Assembly: GCA_017503445.1 (NCBI GenBank) | Contig: JAFVTB010000134.1 | Span: 1 to 9,134, forward strand | Source of the DNA: Clostridia bacterium | GTDB taxonomy: Bacteria > Bacillota > Clostridia > Christensenellales > UBA1242 | Direction: 5' to 3' | Length of the DNA stretch: 9,134 nucleotides | Shown here: piece after piece, positions 7,049 to 9,134 of the stretch | Position numbering within the stretch: position 1 is the stretch's first letter | Layout: the number at the start of each line of letters is the position of its first letter | The notes under the pieces: generated by a model | Told to the model about the DNA's origin: nothing | Databases searched by the model: none | Seen by the model: the letters and a program-made list of their open reading frames with translations, nothing else | Position numbers and translations under genes: made by a program

Positions 7049-8994
7049 TTAAACATCAAGTTCTTCCACAAGCCCGGTGTTTTCTTCGATAAACTTTCTT
7101 CTGAGTTCTGGGTTTTCGCCCATAAGTTCGGTGAAAATGCGGTCGGCCTCAATGGCATCTTTCATTTCCACTTGAAGCATAACGCGCTGTTCAGGGTTCA
7201 TTGTGGTGTCCCAAAGTTGTTCGGCTGTCATTTCACCAAGACCTTTATATCTTTGCAGCGTGATGCCTTTTTTGCCAAACTCGGCAAGGTTGTTGTTAAG
7301 GTCTTCATCGCTGTAAAAATATTGTTCTTCTTTTCCGCGCGTAAGTTTATAAAGCGGCGGTTGGGCGATATAGACATGCCCAAGTTCGATAAGCGGTTTC
7401 ATAAAGCGGAAGAAGAATGTGAGAAGAAGAATGCGAATATGGCTGCCGTCCACATCGGCATCGGTCATACAAATAATTTTGTTATAGCGGAGTTTGCTTT
7501 CATCAAATTCTTCGTGTATACCACAGCCGAATGCAGTTATCATGCTGCGTATTTCCGCGTTTTCCAGAATGTGGTTATGCGCGCTTTTTCAACGTTCAAG
7601 ATTTTTCCGCGAAGTGGCAAAATCGCTTGAAAGCGCCTGTCGCGCCCTTGTTTTGCTGTGCCACCCGCACTGTCACCTTCCACAAGGTATATTTCACAAT
7701 GTGTTGGGTCTTTTTCACTGCAATCCGCAAGTTTGCCCGGAAGGGTTGTGTTTTCCAAAACGCTTTTGCGGCGGGTGAGTTCCCTTGCGTTGCGGGCTGC
7801 ATCACGTGCGCGCTGGGCAGTTACGCATTTTAAGATAAGTTCACGGCTTTCTTTTGGGTGTTCTTCCAAATAATCGCCAAAACCTTCAATCATTGCCTTT
7901 TCAACCGCAACGCGCATTTCGCTGTTGCCAAGTTTTGTTTTGGTTTGCCCCTCAAACTGCGGGTTCATAAGCTTCACACTGATAATCGCGGTGATGCCCT
8001 CGCGGCAATCTTCGCCAGAAAGTTTTTCACTTTCCTTGATGATTTTGTTCTTTTGCGCGTAGTCATTTATCACTTTGGTGAGTGCGTTTTTAAAGCCCAC
8101 AAGGTGTGTGCCGCCTTCTGCTGTGTTGATATTGTTTGCATAGGCATGCACAATTTCATTGTATCCATCGTTGTATTGGAACGCGATTTCAATTTCATTG
8201 GTTGGGTTGGTTTTGGTGAAATAAATCGGCTCTGGAAACATGGTGTCTTTGTTGTTGTTAAGATAATCCACAAATTCAATTATGCCGCCTTTGAACTCAA
8301 AGCGCTCTTGCCTTTCTTTGCCCGCGCGATTATCAATAAGGTTTATCACAAGCCCTTTGTTCAAAAACGCAATTTCGCGAAAGCGGTTTTTCATGGTGTC
8401 ATAATCAAATTCGGTGGTTTCAAAAATTTCACTGTCGGGCATAAAGGTGACGGTTGTGCCGCGGCGGTCAACCTTTTCAAGTTGCTTAAGCGGCTCAAGC
8501 GCGGCGCCGCGCCTGAATTCAATAAAGTGATGATATCCGTTTTGATAAACATCAACTTTCATCCATTCACTCAGCGCATTCACGCACGAAACGCCCACAC
8601 CGTGCAGGCCGCCAGAGATTTTATATCCTTCGCCACCGAACTTGCCACCCGCGTGAAGTTTGGTTAAAACAACTTCAACCGCGCTTTTGCCTTCACTGGC
8701 GATAATGCCCGTTGGGATGCCACGGACATTATCCGAAACCGTGCAGCTGCCATCGGCGTTTATGGAAACAGAAACTTCGGTGCAATAACCAGCAAGCGCT
8801 TCGTCGATACTGTTATCCACAACTTCCACAACGCAATGCATAAGCCCGCGGGCATCTGTGCTTCCGATATACATGCCTGGGCGCTTGCGAACGGGTTCAA
8901 GCCCTTTCAGGATTTGAATATCGCCTTCATCATATTTTTTGCTTTTGGCAAGGTCAAGTTCTTGGGCGTTCACGCCATTTTCAAGTTCTTCCAT
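7049..8994 (-). CDS. gyrB: DNA gyrase subunit B, reading frame broken by one missing base near 7574-7578
   Basis: GyrB supplies the ATPase and part of the DNA-cleavage site of gyrase. Reading from ATG 8994 (AAAGGAG nine bases upstream): GHKL ATPase domain with EVVDNSIDEALAGY, catalytic Glu57 and Asn61 (E. coli Glu42/Asn46), DNVRGIP at 88-94, and SGGLHGVG; a transducer domain with the QTKTKLGN signature; then TOPRIM with EGDSAGG at 439-445 (Glu439) and GKILNVEKAR. After Arg472 the frame runs into a stop at 7540. The rest of TOPRIM (MTDADVDG, acidic residues 512/514/516 after repair) and the tail domain with KGLGEM continue in the -1 frame to 7049. Repaired length is about 648 residues, normal for the family. 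All remaining motifs are intact and the gene is normally essential, so a sequencing or assembly error is the simplest cause; a true mutation or recoding is possible. Confidence 0.95.
7574..7578 (-). other. frameshift site in gyrB (apparent 1-nt deletion)
   Basis: In frame 0 the protein reads VEKAR then ITTFWKTRKYAA and stops. One base out of phase, the same DNA reads NHILENAEIRSMITA, which fits the family pattern KAR-x-x-x-IL. Eight bases (ATAACCAC) lie between the Arg codon and the ATT of HIL where nine are needed, so one base is missing just after CGC at 7579-7581. An AAAAAG stretch lies 6 bases upstream, but slipping there would destroy the conserved KAR. Confidence 0.85.
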
Positions 8995-9003
8995 AGATTA
9001 TTG

Positions 9004-9010
9004 CTCCTTT
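9004..9010 (-). promoter_or_regulatory. gyrB ribosome binding site abutting the cloverleaf
   Basis: AAAGGAG, nine bases before ATG 8994 and separated from the base of the outer stem by a single base (9011). Folding or melting of the stem could therefore change ribosome access. Confidence 0.75.
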
Positions 9011-9011
9011 C

Positions 9012-9109
9012 AAGGGGGCGGCGCAAGGCCGCGCGCGCACGGCGCGCGGAAAGCCCGTATTCGCGGGCTTTTGCTTTGCCCAACGGGCAAAGCCCTTGCG
9101 CCGCCCCTT
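9012..9109. repeat. 98-bp G+C-rich nested inverted repeat forming a four-way junction (cloverleaf/cruciform)
   Basis: The element is 71% G+C in A+T-rich surroundings. Outer stem: 9015-9028 pairs with 9094-9107 over 14 perfect bp, extended by AA/TT past one extra G at 9014. Inside it, packed end to end, are hairpin A (9029-9036 with 9042-9049, 8 bp, loop GCACG), hairpin B (9050-9057 with 9064-9071, 8 bp, loop TATTCG) and hairpin C (9073-9081 with 9085-9093, 9 bp, loop AAC). Only T9072 is unpaired at the junction. It does not look like a tRNA: no anticodon-arm, D-arm or T-arm consensus, and the loops are too small. No T-tract follows on either strand, so it is not a standard terminator. It lies one base from the gyrB Shine-Dalgarno sequence and would be most of the gyrB leader. 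It may be a palindromic mobile element of REP or MITE kind, or a structured regulatory leader. Confidence 0.9.
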
Positions 9110-9119
9110 ATTACTATAT

Positions 9120-9125
9120 ATTATA
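9120..9125 (-). promoter_or_regulatory. candidate -10 element of the gyrB promoter
   Basis: A perfect TATAAT on the minus strand within an alternating TA tract. Initiation would fall near 9113, a few bases before the cloverleaf. The matching -35 would lie beyond the right edge, so this is incomplete evidence, and TA-rich DNA yields such hexamers easily. Confidence 0.45.
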
Positions 9126-9134
9126 ATATATATA

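Noticed and set aside
7580..7592. Programmed -1 frameshifting in gyrB at the AAAAAG stretch
   Set aside because: The codons GAA AAA G allow one lysine tRNA to slip, but this is not a proper X-XXY-YYZ heptamer, no downstream pseudoknot was seen, and slipping there would replace the conserved Ala-Arg of the KAR motif. A missing base after it fits better.
7858..8667. 269-codon open frame on the plus strand opposite gyrB
   Set aside because: It is a mirror of the gyrB coding frame. The genes here rarely use TTA, CTA and TCA codons, which leaves the opposite strand open; the translation has no family resemblance and no ribosome binding site.
9012..9109. tRNA or standard intrinsic terminator
   Set aside because: The cloverleaf shape recalls a tRNA, but arm lengths, loop sizes and conserved tRNA bases do not fit. 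No T-tract follows the stem on either strand, so it is not a normal terminator.

Overview
The window reads as a piece of chromosome from a low-G+C Gram-positive bacterium (Bacillota, probably clostridial or a related uncultured lineage). This rests on AGGAGG-type ribosome binding sites, a HelD-type RNA polymerase recycling helicase, a gyrB-gyrA pair of Firmicutes type, very A+T-rich intergenic DNA, and an upstream cluster of sequences identical to the Spo0A box. All five genes lie on the minus strand, so transcription runs from right to left.

Right part (about 4500-9134): gyrB followed by gyrA, encoding the two subunits of DNA gyrase, 19 bp apart and evidently one operon. gyrB is intact except for one apparent missing base near 7574-7578, which splits the reading frame just before the second half of the TOPRIM domain. 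It also carries a Gly-to-Val change in the GHKL ATPase motif. Between gyrB and the right edge is the most striking object here: a 98-bp, 71% G+C sequence (9012-9109) that folds as one long outer stem enclosing three perfect hairpins with almost no unpaired base, i.e. a complete four-way junction. It sits between a consensus TATAAT and the gyrB ribosome binding site, so it would form most of the gyrB mRNA leader and could also extrude as a cruciform in DNA.

Middle (4247-4500): 254 bp of extreme A+T content. It holds a candidate AT-only terminator for gyrBA, two small palindromes, three phased Spo0A-box-like heptamers (two exact TGTCGAA copies 10 bp apart and a 6/7 match 20 bp further on), and an extended -10 promoter for the leftward operon.

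Left part (1-4246): a tight three-gene operon with gaps of 1 and 3 bp. It encodes a helical-repeat (TPR-like) cytoplasmic protein, a lipoprotein of unknown family, and a HelD-like UvrD-family ATPase that runs off the left edge. The arrangement joins a membrane-anchored surface protein of unknown role to an RNA polymerase-clearing motor, possibly under a Spo0A-like regulator.
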